Positions 23,355 to 34,361 of a stretch of 64,000 bases of DNA are shown piece after piece. Below the pieces are notes generated by a model. The model was given only the letters and a program-made list of their open reading frames with translations. It ran no database searches and was not told the origin of the DNA. A program made the position numbers and the translations under genes. The stretch lies in the NCBI GenBank assembly GCA_023362775.1, contig JALMGJ010000004.1, positions 50,240,298 to 50,304,297 on the forward strand, given 5' to 3'. Source of the stretch: Charina bottae (taxonomy: Eukaryota > Chordata > Lepidosauria > Squamata > Charinaidae). Within the stretch, counting starts at the first letter, position 1, and each line of letters opens with the position of its first letter.

Positions 23355-23796
23355 CATTAGACTGGTTAGTAGACTGCAGAGTTGTCTCTTTTTTTTTAAG
23401 AATTAAAGCCAGAAGTCTCCCCAGCTTTTGGACATTTCTTTTTAATGTTAACTTCTCACTCTGTTCTTTGTGTCCATTTTGATTTTCATCTTAATAGTAC
23501 ATTCAATCATATGTACTAAAGTCCAATTCAGCCGATAAGACTTATTTCTAAGTAAATTAGTATCATGATCATTATCAGCCCAAATCAATCCACTACAGGA
23601 TTAAGGTCTCTTCAGCTGACTGCAAATTGTAAGGTGTTTCCAGTTAACACCTTTGAAATGAGTCACTATCTGCCCAGCAATTATTTGGGTGTTTTCTGGG
23701 TCCTTTGTCAAATATACAATCAAGGATTGTTGTTGTCCAACACTGATCTGTTTGTCCTGTAATAAGGCCAGCCCATTATCATTTCTGTGAGGCTAC

Positions 23797-24063
23797 TCAC
23801 TTTGTTACGCTATATATCTTTGTCTGTTGGTGGAGCCATGTATTTTTCTTGTAACATCTTGTTATGTTAAGCATTTGTATAGTTTTCAATTTCTGTACTT
23901 CTTTTGCATTTAATACCCAAGTTTTTAAACCATATGTCAGCACAGGTAGTATACACTGATTAAAACTATTGAATTCCTGAAGTAGGTTGTTATGTTCCTT
24001 TTGAATACAACATGAAATGCTCTCCAAGCTAGTTTCTTCTGTGACATTACTGTCCATGCTCAT
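23797..24063 (-). pseudogene. LINE reverse-transcriptase fragment, clade unresolved
   Basis: The minus-strand frame contains CILPVLTYGLKTWVLNAKE and a following KLKTIQ...NTWLHQQTKI segment. This resembles the region after the catalytic core of RTE-like LINEs, where 'LPVLTYG.ETW' is conserved. Only this part of the element is readable, so it is an old 5'-truncated copy. Confidence 0.65.
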
Positions 24064-25653
24064 TTTTTTACTGACATAGATGTAGCTGTCAACCTTCTCC
24101 AGTTATTTTCTATTTTTTTTTTTGGCAAAGTTGTAAATAATTATGAAAATTATTTCTGTCTTCAAGTTCATTTTTAAGCCACAAATTCTATTTTACTGCT
24201 TTTACTGAGTGGGATTGTTTTTGTTTTGTATGTATATAGGGTGCCACAGCCCCATACACATGTAAGTAAATTCTTCCATTTCTAAATAAGCATGTAGCTG
24301 ACTGTAGACTTAATCTGATGTCATGATGAAGGGGGAGGGACATTTTTCAAAGTTTCTGAAAGAGCAGGATTTTATTTTGGTGTATAAAATGCATGTCTCT
24401 ATGTTAGACTGACAGGAAAGTCTATTAGCCAACAAAACCAAGTCTTCCTTTGTTTAACCATGTTGCACCATACTCTTAACATTAAATGTCTGTAAGATAC
24501 CTGTCTTTGAGGTTGTTCATCTGTTTTACACATTTAGAACTGTGGTTTTTAAAACTATTTTGAAAAAGAAAAAGTTTGCTTTCTCTGTCCCTTTGCATCT
24601 ACATAAGAAAGACATAGGATGCTTTGAAATGGAGGCAGCATGATAGCAATATGGCTCATGATGTAATGCCCCATTATAAGATTGAAATGAGGTCAAAGGA
24701 TTTAAAGTGTTATCCTTGCAACAATAAAAATACTGTTTTAAAGGGGGAGGAGAATGTAGCCAGAAGTGCCCTTTTCTTTCCTTGATTTACATTAACTAGC
24801 AGCAGCAGCAGCTTTGAGGTTACATTGTTCAGAGGTTTTCTAAAGAGCAAAGGTTAATGAATATAAAGTGAAGAATGATTTCTCTAATTGCTTTCCAATG
24901 GATCCAGTGAAATGATTTAAAAAACAAGGAAATTAAACATATTGGGGGGGGGGGGAGGCCAACTTTATTCATTTCTCTCCTTCTATTTTTGCAGGACTCA
25001 TTTACAGCTGTTACCTGCTTTTGGAAAATTTTGATACCTTCAAGAGTGAAAGACAGATGCATGTCTTACTTGCTTCCTTTAACACTGGATGTGTTGATTT
25101 TGTTTATGGTTTATATGAATTGGACAATATTAACATTAGACTTTCTGTTAACACGGAGTTAGGCTTTGTCATGCATAACTGATAGAGTTTAAGAGGGCCA
25201 TCTTTCACAATACAACATCCCTTGGAATCTAGCACAAACAGCAATAGCAAACAAACAAAAAGCAACACGTGTGTTGCAACCTTATGATATAAACTGCAGC
25301 CTTTCATACTTACATTCCAATGTCTGACTGAAGTCATGTGATTCATTCCCCGGCCCCGCCTCCTCTGTCCCCCCTACCACCTCAATGAAAGTTACTACAC
25401 CATTTTGTTCATGCAGGATATTGTTAGAATTTTTTCATTTCCTTACCAGGTTCCTTTCTGAGCCGGGATCAAAGAAACAGGCAGTTGCATGGAATTAAGT
25501 TCTTTATTCTTCACCCAAGAGCAAAAGCAATGACAGCAAGCTGTTAGGTGGGCGATCACGCAGAACCCCCTCCTTACAGCACATTATATACATTCCATTC
25601 AACTCCTCCTTTAGAATACCACCCCTTACTCAGTTACCCATACTCCACCTTAA
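24064..25653. other. Non-coding DNA between genes, nothing firmly recognised
   Basis: No exon or RNA gene. A poly-G run lies near 24944-24955. The stretch 25435-25653 and the matching flank 25872-26080 could be one unidentified interspersed repeat split by the SINE at 25654, but I cannot name it. Confidence 0.4.
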
Positions 25654-25871
25654 AAAAGGTAAAGGTTTTCCCCTGCACAGTCATGTCCGAGACTAGGGGG
25701 TGGTGCTCATCTCCGTTTCTTAGCTGAAGAGCCAGCGCTGTCCGAAGATGCTTCCACTGTCATGTGGCCAGCATGACGCACGCGGAACGCTGTTACCATC
25801 CCACAAAAGTGGTACCTATTCATCTACTTGCATTTGCATGCTTTCGAATTGCTAGGTTGGCAATTCCACCT
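25654..25871 (-). mobile_element. Sauria-type SINE, 5'-truncated
   Basis: The complement of the Sauria core and BovB-like tail (starting GGTAAAGG on the plus strand). The tRNA head is missing. A 13-bp duplication TACTCCACCTTAA is seen at 25641-25653 and 25872-25884; the target itself is mildly repetitive, so the right boundary is approximate. Confidence 0.88.
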
Positions 25872-25884
25872 TACTCCACCTTAA

Positions 25885-26634
25885 CCTCATTCCATATTAG
25901 GAATTTCCTTCCTTTACTCTACCTTAACCTCATTCCATATAAGGAACTTCCTTCCATCCTTGCTAGGGCCCCTTGACTGTTATTAAACAATACCTTTCCT
26001 CTGGAGAGCTATCTTTGGAGTGTACACCTTATCTTTCTATGGGCATAGCTATCTATCAAGGCCTGTGAGAAAGGAAGAGTAAGAAACCCAACAAAACTCT
26101 TCAAGGAAATAAAACATGGTTTCAGAGCCATAATAATAGTGCAAATGTTTCTAATACTAAATATAAAATATATGAATATGAAATATATTTGTATTTAAGT
26201 TCTATATATGTAAAATCTTCTATCTATATAACCACCATTGGTACTTCTGAGGGATTACTTCACAAACTCCCATGCACATGAGCTCCCCATAGAACTATAT
26301 CTGGTGAATTGCCAACTCCAAGTGCATGGAGATCCTGGTCCTTTGCTGTAGGTGTCACAACAATTACAATGAGAACAATCCTCCTCCTCCTCCTCCAGTC
26401 AGGCCCAGTCACTCCCTTATTAATAGTGGCATCCAGCACTACAGTGGCTGCAGCAAGCCCACCAGATATTGGTTCTCTGCTGAGAGTTGGTCAGGGTCCA
26501 TTTGAATTGTTTCATCACTCACCGTATGGGGTAGCAGCAGAAGCAGGTGGCAGTGTGACTCCTTGATTTGTACAGAAGCAGCAATCGCAAAGCAGTCCTG
26601 GTATTTATTGTAGACCAGACAATATTGTAGACCA
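25885..26634. other. Non-coding DNA between genes, nothing recognised
   Basis: A duplicated ACCTTAACCTCATTCCATAT motif near 25880-25940 and a CTC repeat near 26382-26397 are the only structures seen. Confidence 0.4.
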
Positions 26635-26975
26635 GCCAGTTTCGTCTAGTGGTTAAGGCAACAGGCTAGAAACCAGGAGTCTGTGAGTGCTAGTCCCGCC
26701 TTAGGCATGAAAGCCGGCTGGGTGACCTTGGGCCAGTCACTCTCTTTCAGCCCTGGGAAGGAGCCAACAGGAAACCAGGAGACTGAGAGTTCTAGTCCCG
26801 CCTTAGGCATGACAGCCAGCTGGGTGACCTTGGGCCAGTCACTCTCTCTCTCAGCCCAGCCCACCTCACAGGGTGGTGGTTGTGGGGGAAACAGGAGGAG
26901 GAAGGAGTATTAGGTATGTTCGCCACCTTGAGTTATTTATAAAAATAATAAAGGCGGGATAGAAAATAAATAAAT
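26635..26975 (+). mobile_element. tRNA-derived SINE with L2-like tail, internally duplicated
   Basis: The head reads AGTTTCGTCTAGTGGTTAAG, a tRNA-like A-box, and is followed by GGTGACCTTGGGCCAGTCAC. That core occurs twice, near 26718-26740 and 26820-26842, so the element is a partial dimer. The 3' end (GCCACCTTGAGTTATTTATA, then AAATAAATAAATA) is of the L2/CR1-tail type. Confidence 0.82.
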
Positions 26976-27498
26976 AACTGCACAACTGGAAGAATGAGTT
27001 CTCAGATGACTCATGCATTTGGTCTTGTATGGTACATGTTCCCTCAGCAATGCTGAACAATGTCACCATGACAATTGCATGACAAGACCAGGCCAACAGA
27101 CATAGTAATAGAATGTAGTAGACTATAGACTAGTCTCTAGCGGTGGCCGGGACCCAGACCTTGTTGCCCACAGGCATGGCATTTGCTGAGTGGCTGCAAG
27201 CAAGCTGGGGATGAGCATCTTAGTGCAGTGTTGACATGCATCCCACATGCTTATCCAAGTTTTGCAGTGGCCCTGCATTTTCTACCTTAAGTCTTCGCAC
27301 ATCTCTTTTGATGGATTTCAGATCCTAAAGCAGAAAACACAATGGGCATTCCTGGATGGAAACAGTCGGCAGTGTACCACCCCATGCAGGGCAGAACACA
27401 GCAGCTGTGTGAATTTGCCCTCTTTTGTAAAAAAAAAAAGTACCTACACATTGCTCCGAGCATTAACGGAACAAAAGGAGGTTAATGTTTATGTATGT

Positions 27499-27574
27499 CT
27501 ATATGTATGTATATGTGTGTGTGTGTGTGTGTTTATAGCCAGATGCCATAACCACTACACCAACCCGGCTCTAT
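27499..27574 (-). repeat. (TG)n tract joined to a SINE head fragment
   Basis: TATG and TG repeats run to about 27531, then 27532-27574 is the complement of the tRNA-SINE head (GAGCCGGGTTGGTGTAGTGG). Only the 5' end of the SINE is present. Confidence 0.7.
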
Positions 27575-27654
27575 CAATGTAATAAATACATGGGTTTAAA
27601 AAAAGATACGAACTTAGCATAAACCACCAAGGAATTCGAACTCCGTTTAGAGCT

Positions 27655-29272
27655 TTTGCACATCTGCTCCTTTGCCGTTCGGGAAATTGCCGCTTTTAGT
27701 CCCCGGCAAAGCCGGATTTCGACTAGGCTGTGTAGGCGGCTGCACCGCTTTGACTACTTCTAAGTCGGCGCTGCTCTCCCCGGTTCTTCCCCGCCGCCGC
27801 CGCTAGAGGGGCTCTGAGGATAAACTGCCGCCCTCCCAGCCGCTTCACAGGTAGTTCGGAGGCGGGCGTCCCAGGCCGCCCACGCGCGCGCCTTCCTGCC
27901 CCTCCGGTCTGGCCCCCCGCAAGGAAAACGCCGAAACCTCTTCGCGCTGCAAGATCCTTCAAGCGGCGGGTCCTGCCTTCCTCTCGGCCGCTGAAACGCC
28001 ACTCCGCGGGGCCTCTTGCAAGGCCGCTAAGCTAACTCCTCCCCGCCCTCCAACACAAAAGCCGCCTTTACTCAGCCGGAGAAGGCGCCTGCTGTGCGTA
28101 TGTAAAACCCTGCGGGGCCAAGGAGCCGGAAGGAGCTGGCACTGCCTGCTTTTTAAGAAAACCTGGAAGGGGAAGAGGGAATTTTTTTCCTGCCGTGGTT
28201 CAGCCGCTCCTTTTTTCGGCGCCTTGGGACCGGCAAGGTTGCTGTGGCGGCTCCTTTCCTGGTATAAAGCCCCACCGGCTCTAATAGGACCCCTTCCAAG
28301 TATTCCGGGCGCAAAATTGCGCCCAAAGGAGCGGCTTTCTTAGTGGTCATGGCCCCCCGAGGAAAGGCGTTACTCCCGTTTTATGGACGAGGTCGCTCGG
28401 AGGCTTCCCCTAAATGTTGGAGAAAACTTTTCGTTACTATCCTTCGTGGCTGAACGGCAATTCTCAGGGTCGAGCTTTCCCTGCTTTTTTAAAAACCCCG
28501 TTTCAAACCATCCTTTTTCCTGCTGGGGAGAGTCGAGCTCCCCACCCACCCCTATCCGAAACGGAAACTCGGATCACCTTCTGGAGAAAGTGGGAAATGC
28601 CCTCTGTCGCTTCCTTCGTTTCCCTTCGGGCTCTGCTCGCGCTCTCTCTCTTTCGCTGTTCCCTTGGGGAAAATTGCCTCAGTTTGTTTCCGTGAATATA
28701 TTAACAGGCGCACGCAGGCAACTAAGCCAACAGCCATTAAAGCGTGAATAAATATTTTATGCTTTGGTCGAGCTGTACCTGGCTCAATCAAGCGAGCCTA
28801 ATTTCCTAGGGTCGCTTCCTTTTCCCCTTTCTTTGGCTGATTTAGGCTTCTGGTTCCGAGAGAGAAAGAAAGAAAGAAAAAGAGAGACTGAACTCCGGAG
28901 GAGGAGCCAGGGGGTGGAAGGGGTTTGCATCCCCCTCCCTTCCCATATGGGAGCAGGCTGAAAACTGCTGCTAGGTATGTGGTTCCTAGGTCAGCGGCGC
29001 GTTGGATCAAACTAGGAAGAAGCTGTTGGGGGCGGTTTCGGGAGACCATGGAGAATGTGGACTTCAGAGGCGGACAGGAAAGGGCTCCTGACGAAGATCC
29101 GACACTGAATCCAGTATTTATGGATCAGGGACACCCCCACAAGCTGGCGATAGGAGAGCAGAGAGGAGCTGATCTGCACAAGCTGGTGGAAGTACAATTA
29201 AGTGGCGGAGCTCCCTGGGGATTCACGTTAAAAGGAGGGAGAGAACATGGAGAACCTCTCATCATCACTAAG
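27655..29272 (+). promoter_or_regulatory. SHROOM2: CpG island and promoter region of SHROOM2
   Basis: GC- and CpG-rich sequence begins near 27655 and runs to the first coding exon, with the densest part at 27750-28350. This is the expected promoter and 5' untranslated region. I cannot place the transcription start. AAAG and GAAA runs near 28861-28885 lie inside it. Confidence 0.7.
29048..29272 (+). CDS. SHROOM2: SHROOM2 first coding exon (start of PDZ domain)
   Basis: SHROOM2 is an actin-binding scaffold of epithelial and endothelial cell junctions; it recruits myosin II regulation for apical shape change and takes part in melanosome positioning in retinal pigment epithelium. The exon encodes 75 residues and ends AAG|GTAAGG in phase 0. 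Residues 46-75 ([20 protein letters not shown] then [10 protein letters not shown]) match the first strands and carboxylate-binding loop of the SHROOM2 PDZ domain, and human exon 1 ends at the same place. SHROOM3 and SHROOM4 differ in this stretch. The start ATG (GAGACCATGG) has a good Kozak context; the frame is open 41 codons further upstream, but the added residues do not resemble Shroom proteins. Residues 1-45 diverge from mammals, as this linker usually does. Confidence 0.94.
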
Positions 29273-31613
29273 GTAAGGGGCAAGATCTGCGTGTGTACGT
29301 TCGCTGAGGTCTACCTTGTCGAAGCGGGTGGGGTGTCCCTGGGTGAGGGGTGCTGCTCTGCCTCTTTTGTGAATGTGGTCCGCCCGGAGAACAAGATTAT
29401 GCTACCAATTGAGACTGAGTGAACAATTGAGCGAGTATACAAAGGGGTTGGGGGGGCGGGGGAGAAATGAAATGGTGATGGCTGCGATCTACCTTAACAG
29501 GACGTTTGTGAGGTTCTTGGCGGTGGCTGAGTTTCTGTAATGTAGGACTAGAGATCGCCAGTAAGAAAGAGACTGGTAGCCAGACTTTCAGGGTGGGTCT
29601 TAAAACTGCTTGGTCACTGCTGGGTGGTGGTGATTTGGGGAGTTACAGAAAAGGCATGAACAGGGCAATCAAGAACTGAACCTTTTAGTTGTAAGCGTTG
29701 GCTGTGCCCTGATACAGTGTTATATTTGGAGATGTTTTTATTATAGTCCATATATACTGACGTCCCAGTAATTAAAGGTCATTTAATTTAAGAATGTATT
29801 GAAGCTTTAGCTTATTGTTTTATAAATACTTACTCAGGAACAAGCCCCATTCAGCGATGACTAAACGTTTATAGGCTTGCATTGATAGAGTTAATACCCC
29901 CCAAAGCCTCATTAATTAATTCAAAATAACATTTCAAGTTAATTCATCAGCCATCACACAGCCATTGAACTGGACTGCCACTGGGAGGAAAGTTCACCTT
30001 TGCACTTGTGTACAATATTTAGTGTGGGTAGGAAAAGGCAATTCAAGTGTGTTGGGGAAACAATCTACATACCTTATTTGTCTTTTTTGAATTTTATGAA
30101 TGATTAGGCAGTGGTGCTTGATTAAAAATGGCCATTTGTTCCTTGGAAGCAATACAGTTTCCTCCTTTTTCAACTGGCAGAACAGTGTCTTCCTTCTCTG
30201 TCCTTGTTTGGCACCTGTACTAAATAAACAATATCTCATTGTGGGTTAGACTCTGGGCATTGCACAAACAATATGTCAAACTAAATTTCTTAACTTGTGA
30301 GCTTTTGTGGTATCTTTCTTACTTGAGATAGAAAAATGCCCTGCCAGAAAAGGGGGGCAGGGTCTTTATTTAATGGTTATAACTGAGTATATAGTTTTAT
30401 TTTTTCAGACAAGTTCTTCCTTTTACTGCTTTCAAAAATTTGTGTGTAAGGTCAGTATTCCTGACCCTGATGCCCTCCATACGAGTTAGACTACAAAGGA
30501 GCTGAGAATTATGATAACCGTAACCTGACACGTTGGTGGGGGTCTAGGTTGAGAAGGCTGCAGAAGATCATGTGTGATAAGCTGTGTGTGCTTCAACAAT
30601 GATTTGCAAAAAGTACTTTGAATCTCTCATGAGCACAGCACCCCTCTCATTTCATTAAAGCAGCCCCTCTATTTTCAGGAGCCTGAAAAAAAGAGGGGCT
30701 GCTTTAATGATTACCAGAGAGATACTGTGCTTGTGTGGGTTACAAAGCACTATTTCTGAACTGCTTTCATATACATACAAAAAAGTACTGCTGAGCCATG
30801 ATTAACTCAATCTTGATAAATAACCCAGATACCAGACCTCTTATATATAATACACTGAGCTTCACATTAGCCAATCAGTTTTAGCCCAGTGTGTTTATGC
30901 AAGCCCAGCTTGTATCTTTTTATATGTTAGTGGGTCACAGCTATTACTTGTACAGAAGAACAAGATTAAATTATCAAAAAGCTTTAATTTCCCTATTCTT
31001 CCCACGGGGCATGGGCAAAAGGCAGATTTTAGCGAAGGTTCTCATTCAAAATAGTTGAACAATAACAAGTAAGCAAAATAAAAAGAATTTGTCAGTGTCT
31101 TTATACTAGACTCTTATATGTCAAGCATGCAAGAATGCCTTAAATCATTTTGTGTGTGTCTGTGTAACAGAATTATTTGCAGCTTCAGGTGATGTATGGA
31201 TCGTCAATGTAGGGATGTTCTTTCCCTGTGCATTGTACTTGGGTCTGTTTGGTGGAATCTCAGGGTTGTCAAATAAGATCCTGAGAGATTGTTCCCCATG
31301 TTTCCAGCACTTTGCTAAATTTGTCTGTTTCTTGATGAAGTGAGTAATGTATTTTTTTTCCCTTCACTTAAAAAAACATTGTTATTACACATCCTTTTTA
31401 AATATTCTAAGAACAATCGGAAGTTTGTTGCTGAAAGAATGAATTTAGATATGAACTGAAAAGAAATGTAAGATTAATTGGTGCTATAACGTTTTTTAAA
31501 TCCTTTATAGTGAACAAACCTGAAGGGAAAGCTGCCAGAGGAAAAAGCTGTGCACGGCTGCCCTATGTTTTCTCAGATATAATATTTATGTTTAAATACA
31601 TTACTGCTCTTGT
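29273..31613 (+). other. SHROOM2: SHROOM2 intron 1, proximal part
   Basis: No second exon or identifiable repeat, apart from a hairpin at 30653-30709 (arms of about 27 bases, with perfect outer 18-base arms). Confidence 0.55.
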
Positions 31614-31745
31614 CTGGACTCCAGGAAGGAGATGGGAGACTTCTAGGGAATCCCAGGGCTTTAGGCTAGACTGAGAAGTTGAAGAAGGCAATGGCAAACC
31701 ACTTCTGATGCTAAGAAAAGCATGTGAACATATCGAACAATTCAC
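31614..31745 (+). mobile_element. 5S rRNA-derived SINE fragment
   Basis: GGAGATGGGAGACTTCTAGG and the following GGAATCCCAGGGCTTTAGGC resemble the internal promoter part of 5S rRNA, as in SINE3-type elements. It then runs into GGCAATGGCAAACCACTTCT, the core shared with the tRNA SINEs at 48170 and 56330. The 5' end is missing. Confidence 0.6.
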
Positions 31746-32612
31746 TAGGAAATGAGCTCAGCTTGAAGGAGACTTTACCTTTTTAATAATAGACAAGTAT
31801 TAAATCGTATGATTCTCCCCTCCTCCAAAGTGGTACCAGCCACAACAGACATTTGATTTTATTATTGAAAGGGTTTATATTCAGCCTTGCTTTGCCAGAT
31901 TACTGATAAAATGGAAATACTACAAGGTTTTTCATGGCTTGATGCAGCTGGATATGGCAAGAGGTTATCAGTAAATGCTAGTTGTTTTCACCCTGTGTCC
32001 TAATGATTGTGCTGGAGATGGAGACATTTAACAAAAAATATGGTTCTCTTCCTTTAACAGTAGAAAAATGTGATTTTCTCTGTTATTAAACATTTGCCAA
32101 CAGAATTTAAAAAAAGAATTAAAAAAATTAAAATAGAATAATTAGTTTGTCTATTGTTATGCCCAATTTTTAGCATGAGCATGTCACAAAACAAAAAGGA
32201 AAAACTCATGTTAGTTCATAGCTACTTGATTGAGTTTCAATTTATTAAACACTACAAAAGCCATGCTGTGGAACCAAGCAAGTATCAATATGCAAACCAT
32301 GAAAGTATCACCAGTGATAATTTTTTTCCAGCTGATCTGTATGCATTTGTTGCCTGGACGCTGTCAGGCATTTGCATGTACTAGCAGTTCTCTATGAGAA
32401 ATTTGTATAATCTTCCAATAAAGGAAGCATGTACGTAACTCATTTCAGTTTAATAAATTAAGGAAATGTAAGTAGGCGCCAACATTTTCGGCTATTCTAA
32501 TTCTAAGCAAACTCTTAACCAGGGGTATCTGCAGGGATGGTCACTGACTTTAAAATGGTAAGCTCAACCAGACAAAGTATGATCCCTTTGAACATGCAAC
32601 ACAGATTAAAAG
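31746..32612 (+). other. SHROOM2 intron 1, nothing recognised
   Basis: AT-rich DNA without an exon or identifiable repeat. Confidence 0.45.
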
Positions 32613-34038
32613 ACCCCTTTCAGTCAGGTTTCGGGCCGGGATATGGGACGGAGACTGCATTGGTCACACTTAATGGATGATCTCTGGCAGGAGTAGGATG
32701 GAGGGAGTGCATCCATCCTGGCTCTCTTGGATCTCTCAGCGGTTTTTGATACCATCAACCATGGTATCCTTTTGGGGCAGCTCAGGGAGTTGGGGGTGGG
32801 CGGCGTAGTTTTGCGCTGGTTCACCTCCTTCCTCCAGGACCGTTGTCAATTGGTGGTGATAGGAGAGGAGAGATCTGACGTGACCACTCTTGTGTGGGGT
32901 GCCGCAAGGTTCGGTTCTCTCTCTCTCCTATTTAACATCTACATGAAACCACTGGGTGAGATCATCCGTCACCACGGGATGAGGTATCATCAATATGCTG
33001 ATGATACTCAATTGTTTATCTCCATCCCGGGTGAAGTAAGTGATGCGGTTGCTGCCCTATCTCAGTGCCTGGGGGCTGTAGGGGTCTGGATGGGGAACAA
33101 CAGGCTTCAACTGAACCCTGGTAAGACGGAGTGGCTGTGGATTGATGGCCTCTCAGTATCCAGGAAGTTGTCATCTTTGGTTCTGGATGGGGTGGCACTG
33201 CCCCATTCAGAACCAGTGTGGAACTTGGGGGTCCTCCTGGACTCATGACTCCTGCTCAAAGAACAGGTGGCAGTCGTGGCCAGGAGGGCCTTTGCGCAGC
33301 TTCGGGTTGTGCACCAGTTATGCCCATTCCTGGACTGAGATGCCCTCCGAACAGTCACTCATGCCCTTCTCAAATCCCATATAAACTATTGCAATGTGCT
33401 CTACATGGGGCTACCCTTGAAGAGTATCCGGAAGCTTCAGCTGGTCCAGAATGCGGCTGCGTGGACAGTTATTGGTGCCATAAAATCGGCACACGTGACA
33501 CCACTGCTGTGCGAGCTGCATTGGGTACCAGTTTGCTCCCGGGTCCAATTCAAGGTGTTGGTTATCACCTTTAAAGCCCTACATGGCTTGGGATCAGGTT
33601 ACCTGAGGGACCGTCTCCCCATAACATTGACCCGCCCCACCCGGTCATGCAGAGAGGGTATGCTACGGACCCCATCAGCAAAGGAATTCCATCTAGCAGG
33701 GTCCAGGAGGCGGGCCTTCTCTACAGTGGCGCCCGCCCTTTGGAACATCTTGCCCCTGGAGCTAAGGCGGGTTTTCCCGCTCCCGGCCTTCCAGAAGAAT
33801 TTTAAGACCTGGTTCTGCTGCCTTACCTGGGATGAGAAAGGCAATAGCTCCTCCTGGTGCTGTAGTGCCCTCCCTATTATTTGAGATCTATTAGCCTTTG
33901 GATTTTATACTTATTTATTCTACTTATTCTGGTTATTGTAATTTCATGTTTATATTTTTAACTATTGATTTTATTGTAAACCGCCCAGAGTCCCCCAGTT
34001 GGGGGAGATGGATGGTGATATAAATTTAAATAAATAAA
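32613..34038 (+). mobile_element. L2-like LINE, 5'-truncated, with near-open reverse transcriptase
   Basis: The element encodes the C-terminal half of a reverse transcriptase: AFDT-type motif near 32745, the catalytic YADDTQL at about 32993-33013, the downstream LNPGKTEWLWI stretch, then a long C-terminal region to the natural stop at 33882-33884. The DTQL form of the catalytic box points to the L2 clade rather than CR1 (DTKL). The 3' UTR ends AACCGCCCAGAGTCCCCCAG then AAAT repeats. Defects: an indel region before 32727, and TGA codons at 33246-33248 and 33336-33338, both where CGA is expected, consistent with CpG decay. No target duplication was found. Confidence 0.88.
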
Positions 34039-34198
34039 AGGGGTAAGGCTTTGATTGCCTGGTTGTGCCCGCCATTTTAAAGCCAGTGACTATCCCTGCA
34101 GTGTGGTATCTCTCCAATATTTTGCCTAGATTTGTTGTCTTTCTCTGAAATAGCAGACATCTCTTTATTTCATGGGTACTGTCCCCATCCCTATAAAC

Positions 34199-34353
34199 CA
34201 GGGCTTTCCAAAGTTTTCCCGCGGCAACACACCAACCGCCATTGGTGTGTCGCCGCGGGAAAAACCGGAAGCACTTCTGGGTTTTGACGTGACACATCTG
34301 GGCCCCGCAGGCGACACACTTTTGTGTCGCGACACACAGTTTGGAAAGGTCTG
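34199..34353 (-). mobile_element. Non-autonomous hAT element, GC-rich subtype (shortest copy)
   Basis: 155 bp; starts CAGGGCTTTCCAAAG, ends ACAGTTTGGAAAGGTCTG. Exact 8-bp duplications CTATAAAC (34191-34198, 34354-34361). Carries the TGTGTCGCGACACA motif near its right end. Confidence 0.92.
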
Positions 34354-34361
34354 CTATAAAC

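Noticed and set aside
28925..29047. Upstream extension of the SHROOM2 frame by 41 codons
   Set aside because: The in-frame extension does not resemble Shroom N-termini, and the ATG at 29048 has a good context.
29273..29422. Continuation of the SHROOM2 frame past the donor
   Set aside because: Similarity to the PDZ domain stops exactly at AAG|GTAAGG, the conserved exon end.
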